Source of the DNA: CAMAVH01 sp035714115
GTDB lineage: Bacteria; Pseudomonadota; Alphaproteobacteria; SMXQ01
NCBI GenBank assembly: GCA_035714115.1
Contig: DASTMO010000092.1
Location: 1-18,514, forward strand
Length of the DNA: 18,514 nt
Direction: 5' to 3'
Under the pieces are notes generated by a model. The model was not told where the DNA came from and did not search any database. It saw nothing but the letters and a program-made list of their open reading frames with translations. A program made the position numbers and the translations under genes. Within the stretch, counting starts at the first letter, position 1. The number at the start of each line of letters is the position of its first letter. Shown here one piece after another: positions 1-6,437 of this stretch.

Positions 1-1
1 G

Positions 2-232
2 AAGAATGGCAAGCAGGTCGCGAGCGCTCTCGACGCGCTGGCCGGCGCCGACGCGCTGGCGATCCTGACGCCCTGGCCCGAGTACAAGATGGTCGCGCCC
101 GCCGCCATCGCCGGCGCGCTCAAAGGCCGCATCGTCATCGACCCGTACCGGGTGCTGGATGGCGCGGCCGTCGTCGCCGCCGGCCTAGATTATCACACGC
201 TCGGCATGCCGCCGTTGATGGGGACGAAGTGA
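2..232 (+). CDS. Nucleotide-sugar dehydrogenase, C-terminal fragment (5' end outside window)
   Basis: Open from the window edge to the TGA at 230-232; the visible 76 codons are only the end of the gene. They match the C-terminal UDP-binding domain of the UDP-glucose/GDP-mannose 6-dehydrogenase family: an alpha-beta segment with ADALAILTPWPEYK, then IVIDPYRVLD, and the end motif GLDYHTLGMP. Enzymes of this family oxidise the C6 hydroxyl of a UDP- or GDP-sugar to a carboxylate with two NAD+, supplying uronic acids for surface polysaccharides. The substrate cannot be told from the fragment, because the Rossmann domain and catalytic Cys are outside the window. Its stop overlaps the next gene's ATG (TGATG), so it is probably in the same operon. 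Confidence 0.8.
   Translation, partial: KNGKQVASALDALAGADALAILTPWPEYKMVAPAAIAGALKGRIVIDPYRVLDGAAVVAAGLDYHTLGMPPLMGTK
220..224 (+). promoter_or_regulatory. Putative ribosome-binding site (GGGGA) for the SDR gene at 232
   Basis: GGGGA lies 7 bases before the ATG at 232, inside the end of the upstream dehydrogenase gene. It supports ATG 232 over the in-frame GTG at 229, which would leave a spacer of only 4 bases. The motif is partial, so support is moderate. Confidence 0.35.
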
Positions 233-1122
233 TGCTGACACACGGCCATGTCCAGCCTGTCGCGCCCGCGCGTGTCGTCGTCATGGGGGCCGGCGGCTTC
301 GTCGGCGGCGCGATCGTCCAGGCGCTCGCGGCGCGCAAGGTGCCGGTGCTGGGGTTGGCCCGCGCCGACGTCGATCTGCAGGCGCCTGGCGCGGCCGAGA
401 AGCTGACCGCGCTGCTGCGCCCGGATGACGCGTTCGTCGCGGTTTCAGCCATCGCCCCGGTGAAGAACCTGGCGATGCTGAAGGACAATCTGACGATCAT
501 CGAGGCGCTGGCCGGGGCTCTTAAGGCGCGTCCCGTCGCCCATGTGCTCAACATCGGCTCGGACGCCATCTACGGCGATAGCGAAAAGCCGATGAGCGAA
601 GCCGGGCCGACGGCGCCGGGCAGCCTGCATGGCGTGATGCATCTGACGCGCGAATTGGCGCTCGCCGAAGCCGCCGGCGCCGCGCCGTTCGCGACGCTCC
701 GCCCGACGCTGATCTACGGCGCCGCCGATCCGCATGACGGCTACGGGCCCAACAAATTCCGCCGTCTCGCCAAGGCCGGCCAGGAGATCGTGCTGTTCGG
801 CGAAGGCGAGGAGCGGCGCGACCATGTCCATGTCGGCGATGTCGCCGAGCTGGCCGCGCGCATCCTGATGCATCACAGCCGCGGCGCGCTCAATGCCGCC
901 ACCGGCACGGTCGTCTCGTTCCGCGAGATCGCCGAACTGGTCGTGGCGCAGTTTCCCGCCCCTGTCGCGATCAAGGGCTCGCCGCGGCGCGGCCCGATGC
1001 CGCACAACGGCTATCGCGCCTTCGACCCGGCGGCGACCAAGGCGGCCTTCCCGGACTTCGCCTATCTGCAGCCGGCCGCCGGCTTCGCGCTGGTGCATCG
1101 CCTCATGTTGGAGATGGCCTGA
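232..1122 (+). CDS. NAD-dependent epimerase/dehydratase-like extended SDR with altered active site
   Basis: A protein of 296 residues with the extended-SDR fold. The nucleotide-binding GxxGxxG motif is at residues 19-25 (GAGGFVG), and a Ser of the catalytic region is at 110 in GSDAIYG. LRPTLIYG and a DHVHVGDVA segment near the middle are typical of sugar-nucleotide epimerases and dehydratases. The expected Tyr-x3-Lys is replaced by His133-x3-His137 in SLHGVMHLTREL, so the usual proton relay is missing. Either it has lost classic redox catalysis, uses a different acid/base, or belongs to a subgroup where His is normal. It starts inside the stop of the dehydrogenase gene and its own stop overlaps the next ATG, so it is translated within the same operon. 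A role in sugar-nucleotide conversion is likely, but the substrate is unknown. An in-frame GTG at 229 is an alternative start. Confidence 0.8.
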   Translation: MLTHGHVQPVAPARVVVMGAGGFVGGAIVQALAARKVPVLGLARADVDLQAPGAAEKLTALLRPDDAFVAVSAIAPVKNLAMLKDNLTIIEALAGALKARPVAHVLNIGSDAIYGDSEKPMSEAGPTAPGSLHGVMHLTRELALAEAAGAAPFATLRPTLIYGAADPHDGYGPNKFRRLAKAGQEIVLFGEGEERRDHVHVGDVAELAARILMHHSRGALNAATGTVVSFREIAELVVAQFPAPVAIKGSPRRGPMPHNGYRAFDPAATKAAFPDFAYLQPAAGFALVHRLMLEMA

Positions 1123-1781
1123 TGGGCCGCGAGCTTGACCTGCTGTCGGCTCTGCCGCGCACCAAGCGCAACATCGCGGCGCGCCAGGAAGCCAAGGATC
1201 CGGAGATCGTCCGGCTCTCCAAGCAGTTCGGCGAGCTTTATTTCGACGGGCCGCGCAGTCACGGCTACGGCGGTTACAAATATGACGGCCGCTGGGTGCC
1301 GGTGGCGCGCGACATCATCGCCCATTATGGACTCAAGCCGGGCGACAAGGTTCTCGACGTCGGCTGCGCCAAGGGCTTTCTCGTGAACGACCTGCTCGCC
1401 GCGTTGCCGGGCCTCGAGGTCTATGGCCTCGACATCTCGGAATATGCGCTTCTGCATTGTCATCCCGGATTGGCCGGACGCCTGCATTTGGGCAGCGCCG
1501 AACGTCTGCCGTTTCCCGATGCCAGCTTCGATCTGGTGATCTCGCTCGATGCGGTGCATAACCTGCCGCGTGCCCGCGCCAAGACCGCGCTTGGCGAGAT
1601 TCAGCGCGTCGGCAAAGGCCAGGGTTTCGTGCGGGTCGATTCTTACCGCACGCCCGAGCAGCAGGCGGTGTTCGAGAGCTGGGTGCTGACGGCGGAATAC
1701 CATGACTATCCCGACGGCTGGCTGAAGCTGTTCGGCGAAGCGGGCTACACGGGCGATTACGCCTGGACGATCATCGAGTGA
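1122..1781 (+). CDS. SAM-dependent class I methyltransferase
   Basis: A protein of 219 residues with the Rossmann-like methyltransferase fold. Motif I, VLDVGCAKG, is at residues 77-85. The acidic residue that binds the ribose of SAM is Asp104 in YGLDIS. The following motifs, AERLPFPDASFDLVISLDA, are typical of the Methyltransf_11 group. About 75 residues precede the fold, including an aromatic and Gly-rich stretch (SHGYGGYKYDGRW) that may help bind substrate. The ATG overlaps the stop of the SDR (TGATG), which suggests translational coupling. In this setting O-, N- or C-methylation of a sugar is the most reasonable role, but the acceptor cannot be read from the sequence. Confidence 0.82.
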   Translation: MGRELDLLSALPRTKRNIAARQEAKDPEIVRLSKQFGELYFDGPRSHGYGGYKYDGRWVPVARDIIAHYGLKPGDKVLDVGCAKGFLVNDLLAALPGLEVYGLDISEYALLHCHPGLAGRLHLGSAERLPFPDASFDLVISLDAVHNLPRARAKTALGEIQRVGKGQGFVRVDSYRTPEQQAVFESWVLTAEYHDYPDGWLKLFGEAGYTGDYAWTIIE

Positions 1782-1792
1782 CCATCAGGAAC

Positions 1793-1797
1793 GAGGA
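1793..1797 (+). promoter_or_regulatory. Ribosome-binding site (GAGGA) for the 4,6-dehydratase-like gene
   Basis: GAGGA lies 10 bases before the ATG at 1808, in a 26-base spacer. It supports that start and marks the first junction in the window where genes do not overlap. Confidence 0.5.
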
Positions 1798-1807
1798 CCA
1801 ATAGACA

Positions 1808-2803
1808 ATGGCCGGCAAGACTTACGCGATTTTGGGCGGCGGCGGCTCCTTCGGCATCCATGCGGCGATGTATCTGCTCGATCATGCGGCGCCGAAGAAG
1901 GTGATCGGCATCGGCCGCAACCCGCTGCGCCCCGGCCCGTTCTCGCTCGATATCGACAAGCGTGAGGGCTACGTCTACCACGCGCGCCACATCACCTATG
2001 AGCTGGACCTGCTGCTCGAGCTTCTCGACAAGGAAAAGCCCGACGTGATCGTTAACTTTGCCGCGCAGGGCGAAGGTGCGGTATCGTGGAAGCATTCCTG
2101 GCGCTTCTTCGAGACCAACTCGATGGCGCTGGCGCGCCTGACGGAAGAGCTGATGAAGCGCGATTGGCTCGAGCGCTTCATCCAGATCGGCACGTCGGAG
2201 ATGTATGGTTCGGTCTCGCACGCCACTAAGGAAGATGAGCCGATCAAGCCGACCAGCCCCTACGCGGCCTCCAAGGTCGCTTACGACATGTATCTGATGA
2301 GCGTGCATCAGTTCCTCAAATTCCCGATGAACATCCTGCGGCCGTCGAATTGCTACTGCCCCGGCCAGCTGCTGCACCGCGTCATCCCCAAGACCATCTG
2401 GTGCGGCCTGACCGGCAACAAGCTGCCGCTGCACGGCGGCGGTAAGGCGGAAAAGTCCTACATGCACGCGCGCGATCTCGGCCGCGCCATCCATCTGGTG
2501 GCCGAGAAGGCGCCGTTCGGCAAGACCTACAATTGCGGCCCGCTGATGCCGACGTCGATCCGCGAGGTGGTCGAGCGCACCGCTGCTGCCATGGGCAAGA
2601 AATTCGAGGAAATCTGCGAGATGAGCCCCGACCGCCTGGGCCAGGATTCGCGCTATTGGCTCGATTCCTCGGCGATCAAGGCGGACCTCGGTTGGGAGGC
2701 TCAGATCGGTTGGGACGAAGGCCTCGCCGAGATGGTCGCCTGGGGCGAGAAATATGCCGACGAGATCCGCAGCTGGCCGACTGATTACGTTTTGCGCGGC
2801 TGA
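1808..2803 (+). CDS. NDP-sugar 4,6-dehydratase-like extended SDR (RmlB/GMD-like)
   Basis: A protein of 331 residues, the usual length for nucleotide-sugar 4,6-dehydratases. The NAD-binding glycine motif is at residues 10-16 (GGGGSFG). The catalytic triad region is intact: T129-S130-E131 in GTSEMYG, with the Glu that distinguishes dehydratases from simple epimerases, and Tyr152-x3-Lys156 in SPYAASK. The C-terminal motif DRLGQDSRYWLD followed by LGWEAQIGWDEGL closely follows the dTDP-glucose and GDP-mannose 4,6-dehydratase pattern. Enzymes of this type convert an NDP-hexose to the 4-keto-6-deoxy sugar through a tightly bound NAD+. Which nucleotide is used is unclear; the TSE triplet is nearer GDP-mannose dehydratases, while the C-terminus is nearer RmlB. 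The product would be a natural acceptor for the ThDP enzymes encoded downstream (inference). Confidence 0.8.
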   Translation: MAGKTYAILGGGGSFGIHAAMYLLDHAAPKKVIGIGRNPLRPGPFSLDIDKREGYVYHARHITYELDLLLELLDKEKPDVIVNFAAQGEGAVSWKHSWRFFETNSMALARLTEELMKRDWLERFIQIGTSEMYGSVSHATKEDEPIKPTSPYAASKVAYDMYLMSVHQFLKFPMNILRPSNCYCPGQLLHRVIPKTIWCGLTGNKLPLHGGGKAEKSYMHARDLGRAIHLVAEKAPFGKTYNCGPLMPTSIREVVERTAAAMGKKFEEICEMSPDRLGQDSRYWLDSSAIKADLGWEAQIGWDEGLAEMVAWGEKYADEIRSWPTDYVLRG

Positions 2804-2809
2804 CCAAGC

Positions 2810-2815
2810 GGAAGG
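2810..2815 (+). promoter_or_regulatory. Ribosome-binding site (GGAAGG) for the E1-alpha gene
   Basis: GGAAGG is followed by a 10-base spacer to ATG 2826. The open frame runs further upstream into the preceding gene, so this site decides the start at 2826. Confidence 0.55.
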
Positions 2816-2825
2816 CATCGACATC

Positions 2826-3824
2826 ATGAGCAACGGCCCCTCGCTCGATCTGAGCCTCGATATGCACAAGGCGATGCTGCGCATCCGCCGCATCGAGGAG
2901 ATGATCTCGAAACGCTATGCCGAACAGGAGATTCGCTGCCCGACGCATTTGTGCATCGGCCAGGAAGCCGTGCCGGTGGGGGTTTCCGCGCATTTGCGCC
3001 CTGACGATTATGCCTTCAGCGGTCACCGCAGCCACGGCCACTACCTCGCCAAGGGTGGCGATCTGAAGGCGATGTACGCCGAGCTTTACGGCCGCGAAAC
3101 CGGCTGCGCGCTCGGGCGCGGCGGCTCGCAGCATCTGATCGATCTCGACGCCGGCTTCGTCGCCTCCGCGCCGATCCTGGCCGGCACCGTGCCGATCGCG
3201 GTCGGCGCCGCCTTCGGCAAGCGCCGCGCCAAGTCCGACGCCGTCTCCGTCGTCTATTTCGGCGACGGCGCGACCGAGGAAGGAGCGTTCCATGAAGCGC
3301 TCAACTTCGCCAGCGTGCACAAGCTGCCGGTGCTGTTCATCTGCGAGAACAATCTTTACTCCGTCCATTCCGACCTGTCGGTGCGCCAGCCGACGGATCG
3401 TCCGGTGAGCGCGCTCGGCGCGGCTCACGGCATGCCGGGCATCACCGCGGACGGCAACGACATCGTCGAGATTTGGCGTCTGGCGGGCGAGGCAGTGACG
3501 CGCGCGCGGCGCGGCGACGGGCCGACGCTGATCGAGTTCATGACCTACCGCTGGCTCGAGCATTGCGGCCCCGGCGGCGACATCAATCTGCAATACCGCA
3601 CGCAAGAAGAGCTATCGGACTGGCAGACGCGCGATCCATTGGCGCGCTCCGAACGCGCGCTGCGCGATGCAGGCGCGCTCAACGACGCCGCGCTCCAGGC
3701 GATCGAGGCGGCCATATCGAGCGAGGTCGACGCGGCGGTCGATTTCGCCCGCGCCAGCGACTTCCCCGATCCGGCTGACATCGGCCAGTTCACGTTCCCC
3801 GACGCCGGTGCCCGCCATGCGTAA
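2826..3824 (+). CDS. ThDP-dependent dehydrogenase E1 component, alpha subunit
   Basis: A protein of 332 residues, the normal length for bacterial E1-alpha subunits of the pyruvate, acetoin and branched-chain 2-oxoacid dehydrogenases. The ThDP/Mg-binding motif starts with G146-D147-G148 (GDGATEEGAFHEALNF) and ends with Asn175-Asn176 in CENN. Upstream, GHRSHGHYLAKGG is the conserved active-site His region, and GRGGSQHLID matches the usual G-x-GGSMH motif with Gln in place of Met. With the beta subunit encoded next it should form an alpha2beta2 enzyme that decarboxylates a 2-oxoacid to an enamine or acyl-ThDP intermediate. No E2 or E3 gene lies nearby, so the usual acyl-lipoyl transfer is not provided for here. 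Its setting among sugar genes suggests transfer of the two-carbon or acyl unit to a sugar. The start at 2826 has a good ribosome-binding site and removes a non-homologous upstream extension. Confidence 0.88.
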   Translation: MSNGPSLDLSLDMHKAMLRIRRIEEMISKRYAEQEIRCPTHLCIGQEAVPVGVSAHLRPDDYAFSGHRSHGHYLAKGGDLKAMYAELYGRETGCALGRGGSQHLIDLDAGFVASAPILAGTVPIAVGAAFGKRRAKSDAVSVVYFGDGATEEGAFHEALNFASVHKLPVLFICENNLYSVHSDLSVRQPTDRPVSALGAAHGMPGITADGNDIVEIWRLAGEAVTRARRGDGPTLIEFMTYRWLEHCGPGGDINLQYRTQEELSDWQTRDPLARSERALRDAGALNDAALQAIEAAISSEVDAAVDFARASDFPDPADIGQFTFPDAGARHA

Positions 3825-4875
3825 GCTCAAATATTATCAGGCGATCAACGAGGGCACCGCCCAGGCGATGGGCGAGGATCCCTCGGTGCTGCTCATCGGT
3901 CTCGGCGTGCCGAGCCCGACCGGCGTGTTCGGCACGACTTCCGGCCTGACGGAAAAGTTCGGCGCCGATCGCGTGCTCGACATGCCGTCCTCCGAGCAGG
4001 GCATGACCGGCGTCTGCCTCGGCATGACGGTGAGCGGCCTGCGCCCGATCATGGTCCATATGCGTGTCGATTTCGCGACGCTGGCGATGGACCAGATGGT
4101 CAACCAAGTCGCCAAATGGCACTTCATGTATGGCGGCAAGCTGCGCGCGCCGATGGTGTTCCGCATGATCATCGGCCGCGGTTGGGGCCAGGGGCCGCAG
4201 CATTCGCAGAGCCTGCAGGCCTGGTTCGCTCATGTTCCGGGCTTCAAAGTTGTGATGCCGACCACGCCTTATGACGTCAAGGGCATGACTATCGCCGCGG
4301 TCCGCGACGATGCGCCGGTGGTGATCTTCGAGCATCGCTGGCTCTACGGCATCGAAGGCGACGTGCCCGAGGCGCCTTACGAAGTGCCGCTCGGCGAAGC
4401 GCGCGTCATGCGCCAGGGCAAGGACGTCACGATCGCCGCGACGTCCTATATGACGCTTGAAGCGCTGCGGGCGGCGGAGCTGCTGGCGACAGTCGGCATC
4501 GATGCCGAGGTGGTCGACCTGCGCTCTATCGTTCCGCTGGATATCGATACGGTCGTCGCTTCGGTGCGCAAGACTGGCGCGCTCGTCGTCGCCGATACCG
4601 GCACGATGAATTTCGGTATTTCCGCAGAGGTCGTCAGCGGCGTCGTCGCGCATGACGTTTCCGCGCTGCGCCACTCGCCGCAGCGCGTCGGCCTGCCGTT
4701 CAGCCCGTCGCCGACATCGCCGGCGCTCGCGGATGCCTTCTTCCCGCGCGCCATTGACATCGTGCGCGCCGTCGGCGCGTCTTTGAAGATCGATCCGAGC
4801 CGCCTGCCGCCGGACGCGCCGCCGGCGGGCCGCTGGCGCGACACGCCTGACGCCAGCTTCACCGGCCCCTATTGA
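3817..4875 (+). CDS. ThDP-dependent dehydrogenase E1 component, beta subunit
   Basis: A protein of 352 residues matching E1-beta subunits (pyrimidine-binding plus transketolase C-terminal domains). It begins MRKLKYYQAINEGTAQAM, the standard family start. The catalytic Glu that activates ThDP is Glu60 in SSEQGMTG. GQGPQHSQSLQAWFAHVPG is the conserved central motif, and VVDLRSIVPLDIDTV is the hallmark of the C-terminal domain. The ATG at 3817 overlaps the end of the alpha-subunit gene by 8 bases, which fits coupled production of the two subunits in equal amounts. The tail beyond about residue 320 (ending PDASFTGPY) is Pro-rich and looks longer than the usual end of about 325-330 residues. The open frame also runs back to 3667 inside the alpha gene, but those 50 residues are an Arg/Ser-rich shadow translation. 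Confidence 0.88.
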   Translation: MRKLKYYQAINEGTAQAMGEDPSVLLIGLGVPSPTGVFGTTSGLTEKFGADRVLDMPSSEQGMTGVCLGMTVSGLRPIMVHMRVDFATLAMDQMVNQVAKWHFMYGGKLRAPMVFRMIIGRGWGQGPQHSQSLQAWFAHVPGFKVVMPTTPYDVKGMTIAAVRDDAPVVIFEHRWLYGIEGDVPEAPYEVPLGEARVMRQGKDVTIAATSYMTLEALRAAELLATVGIDAEVVDLRSIVPLDIDTVVASVRKTGALVVADTGTMNFGISAEVVSGVVAHDVSALRHSPQRVGLPFSPSPTSPALADAFFPRAIDIVRAVGASLKIDPSRLPPDAPPAGRWRDTPDASFTGPY

Positions 4876-5678
4876 TGGCGCGCACCGTCTTCATCCTCAG
4901 CGCCAGCAGCGACATCGGGCGCGATCTGATGGAGCGCTATCTGGCGCAGGGCTGCGAGGTGATCGGCACCTACCGCCAGCCGAGCGCGCTGGACAGTTTT
5001 CGCGGCCGCGCGGGCGCGCATGTCTTGCCGCTCGATCTCGCCAAGCCTGAGGACTTCGCCGCCGCCGCCGGCTACATGCGGGACAATCGCCTGCGGTGGG
5101 ATCTTTTCGTCGCGTCGAACGGCACGATGGAGCCTATCGGGCCGTTCTTGCAGCTCGACGGTGCGGCTTGGGAGGCGAGCATCTCGTCCAACGCGATGGC
5201 GCCGTGCCGGCTACTTCAGGCTCTCTATCCGCTGCGCCGCGAAGGCCAGATCAACACTGCGGCCTTTTTCGCTGGCGGCGGCACGAACAATCCGTTCCGC
5301 AATTACTCGGCCTACTGCCTGTCGAAGATCATGCTGATCAAGATGTGCGAATTGCTGGACGACGAAGCGCCCGACCTGAAAGCCTTCATCCTCGGGCCAG
5401 GCTATCTGCGCACCAAAATTCATGACGAGACGCTGCGCGCCGCAAGCATGGCCGGCGACAATCTCGGCAAGACGATGAAGTTTCTCGAGACCGACGGCAC
5501 GCCGCTTCAGGACATTTTCGATTGCCTCGAGTGGTGCACCGCGCAGGACCGCAAGGTCGTCGGCGGGCGGAACTTCTCCGTGGTGCACGATCCATGGCGC
5601 GCCGGCGGCGCGGCCCTGGCCGCTTCGCTCAAAGCCGATCCTGATCGCTACAAGCTGCGCCGCGCCGGCAACAGCTGA
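4875..5678 (+). CDS. Classical short-chain dehydrogenase/reductase, atypical Ser position
   Basis: A protein of 267 residues, typical for classical SDRs. The cofactor motif is S9-ASSDI-G15 in place of the usual TGxxxGIG. The catalytic Tyr147-x3-Lys151 is intact in SAYCLSK. The Ser normally found about 13 residues before the Tyr is absent: that stretch reads FFAGGGTNNPF, with Gly134 at the expected place and Thr137 as the nearest hydroxyl residue. ASNGTMEPIGPF is the usual Asn-Gly motif after the fourth strand. It probably reduces or oxidises a sugar-nucleotide or a branched keto-sugar in this pathway (inference from neighbours). The ATG overlaps the stop of the E1-beta gene (TGATG), so it is coupled to the E1 pair. 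An upstream in-frame TTG at 4872 is an unlikely alternative start. Confidence 0.8.
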   Translation: MARTVFILSASSDIGRDLMERYLAQGCEVIGTYRQPSALDSFRGRAGAHVLPLDLAKPEDFAAAAGYMRDNRLRWDLFVASNGTMEPIGPFLQLDGAAWEASISSNAMAPCRLLQALYPLRREGQINTAAFFAGGGTNNPFRNYSAYCLSKIMLIKMCELLDDEAPDLKAFILGPGYLRTKIHDETLRAASMAGDNLGKTMKFLETDGTPLQDIFDCLEWCTAQDRKVVGGRNFSVVHDPWRAGGAALAASLKADPDRYKLRRAGNS

Positions 5679-5703
5679 AACATTTCCTCATATCCAAAAT
5701 GCC

Positions 5704-5707
5704 GGAG
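5704..5707 (+). promoter_or_regulatory. Ribosome-binding site (GGAG) selecting the start at 5714
   Basis: GGAG ends 6 bases before ATG 5714. The earlier in-frame ATG at 5699 has only AT-rich sequence before it and no purine-rich site, so 5714 is the better start. Confidence 0.5.
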
Positions 5708-5713
5708 ACCGAC

Positions 5714-6412
5714 ATGGCCACCGAGAAGACCAAATCCGCCGCTGAAGCCTACGCCGAGGGCACCGACTACCAGTTCCTCACCGACGAGCTGACCGTCGGT
5801 CCGTGGACGTCCTACAGTATTCTGCACGATCCCAAGCATCTCGTGTTTACGCTGTCGCGCTACAAGTTCGTCGCCAAGCTGCTGCAGGGCCGCGGCACGG
5901 TGCTCGAAGTCGGCCCCGGCGACGGCATCGGCCTGCCGATCATCGCCCAGGCCGTCGAGAAGGTGATCGCCGTCGATTGGGACGAGCGCCTGATCGAAGG
6001 CAACAAACGCCGTCTCAAGGACATCAAGAACATCGAGCATCTCTGCATCGATCTGAACAAGGAGCGGCCGAAGAGCCAGGTCGACGCGGCCTTCAGCATC
6101 GACGTGATCGAGCATCTCGAGCAATCGACCGAGGACTCCTTCATGCGCGCCATGGTGCGCTGCCTGCACAAGGATGGCGTGCTCATCACCGGCACGCCCA
6201 ACATCACGGCGTCGCAATACGCCAGTCCGCGCAGCGAAGCGCAGCATATCAATCTCAAGAGCATGAAGACACTGCAGGAGCTTACCCACAAGTACTGCAA
6301 GAACGTCTTCATGTTCGGCATGAACGACGAGGTGCTGCATACCGGCTATGCGCCGATGTGCCATTACATCTGGTCGCTCGGCGTCGGCATCCGCGAAGAA
6401 TATCTCGACTGA
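5714..6412 (+). CDS. SAM-dependent class I methyltransferase
   Basis: A protein of 232 residues from the preferred start. Motif I is VLEVGPGDG at residues 63-71, and the acidic ribose-binding residue is Asp88 in AVDWDE. The segment AFSIDVIEHLEQ is the Methyltransf_11/23-type motif, and LITGTPNITASQYASP follows. The N-terminal part (TDYQFLTDELTVGPW) and the C-terminal His/Tyr-rich region (LHTGYAPMCHYIW) may form the acceptor pocket. It is the second of three unrelated-looking methyltransferases in the window. The start at 5699 would add five residues (MPETD) but lacks a ribosome-binding site. It sits between the SDR and the acetolactate-synthase-type enzyme, so sugar methylation is likely, with the acceptor unknown. 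Confidence 0.8.
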   Translation: MATEKTKSAAEAYAEGTDYQFLTDELTVGPWTSYSILHDPKHLVFTLSRYKFVAKLLQGRGTVLEVGPGDGIGLPIIAQAVEKVIAVDWDERLIEGNKRRLKDIKNIEHLCIDLNKERPKSQVDAAFSIDVIEHLEQSTEDSFMRAMVRCLHKDGVLITGTPNITASQYASPRSEAQHINLKSMKTLQELTHKYCKNVFMFGMNDEVLHTGYAPMCHYIWSLGVGIREEYLD

Positions 6413-6422
6413 GCCCCGATCG

Positions 6423-6428
6423 AAGGAG
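6423..6428 (+). promoter_or_regulatory. Strong ribosome-binding site (AAGGAG) for a GTG start
   Basis: AAGGAG lies 9 bases before GTG 6438 in a 25-base spacer. It is the best match to the consensus in the window and decides a GTG start; the open frame continues about 30 codons upstream through the preceding gene. Confidence 0.65.
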
Positions 6429-6437
6429 CGCTGCGGC

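Noticed and set aside
2754..2825. N-terminal extension of the E1-alpha frame into the dehydratase gene
   Set aside because: A good ribosome-binding site precedes ATG 2826 and the upstream part is not family-like.
1757..2893. A 378-codon open frame on the minus strand
   Set aside because: It is antisense to the 4,6-dehydratase-like gene, whose catalytic motifs are intact on the + strand. No recognisable domain on the minus strand.
3667..3816. N-terminal extension of the E1-beta frame into the E1-alpha gene
   Set aside because: The 50 added residues are Arg/Ser/Pro-rich and unlike E1-beta proteins, whose normal start MRKLKYYQ is at 3817.
5699..5713. Earlier ATG for the second methyltransferase
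   Set aside because: No ribosome-binding site precedes it; GGAG lies within this stretch and is correctly spaced for ATG 5714.
6348..6437. N-terminal extension of the acetolactate-synthase-type frame
   Set aside because: The best ribosome-binding site in the window is placed for GTG 6438, and the family-like sequence starts there.
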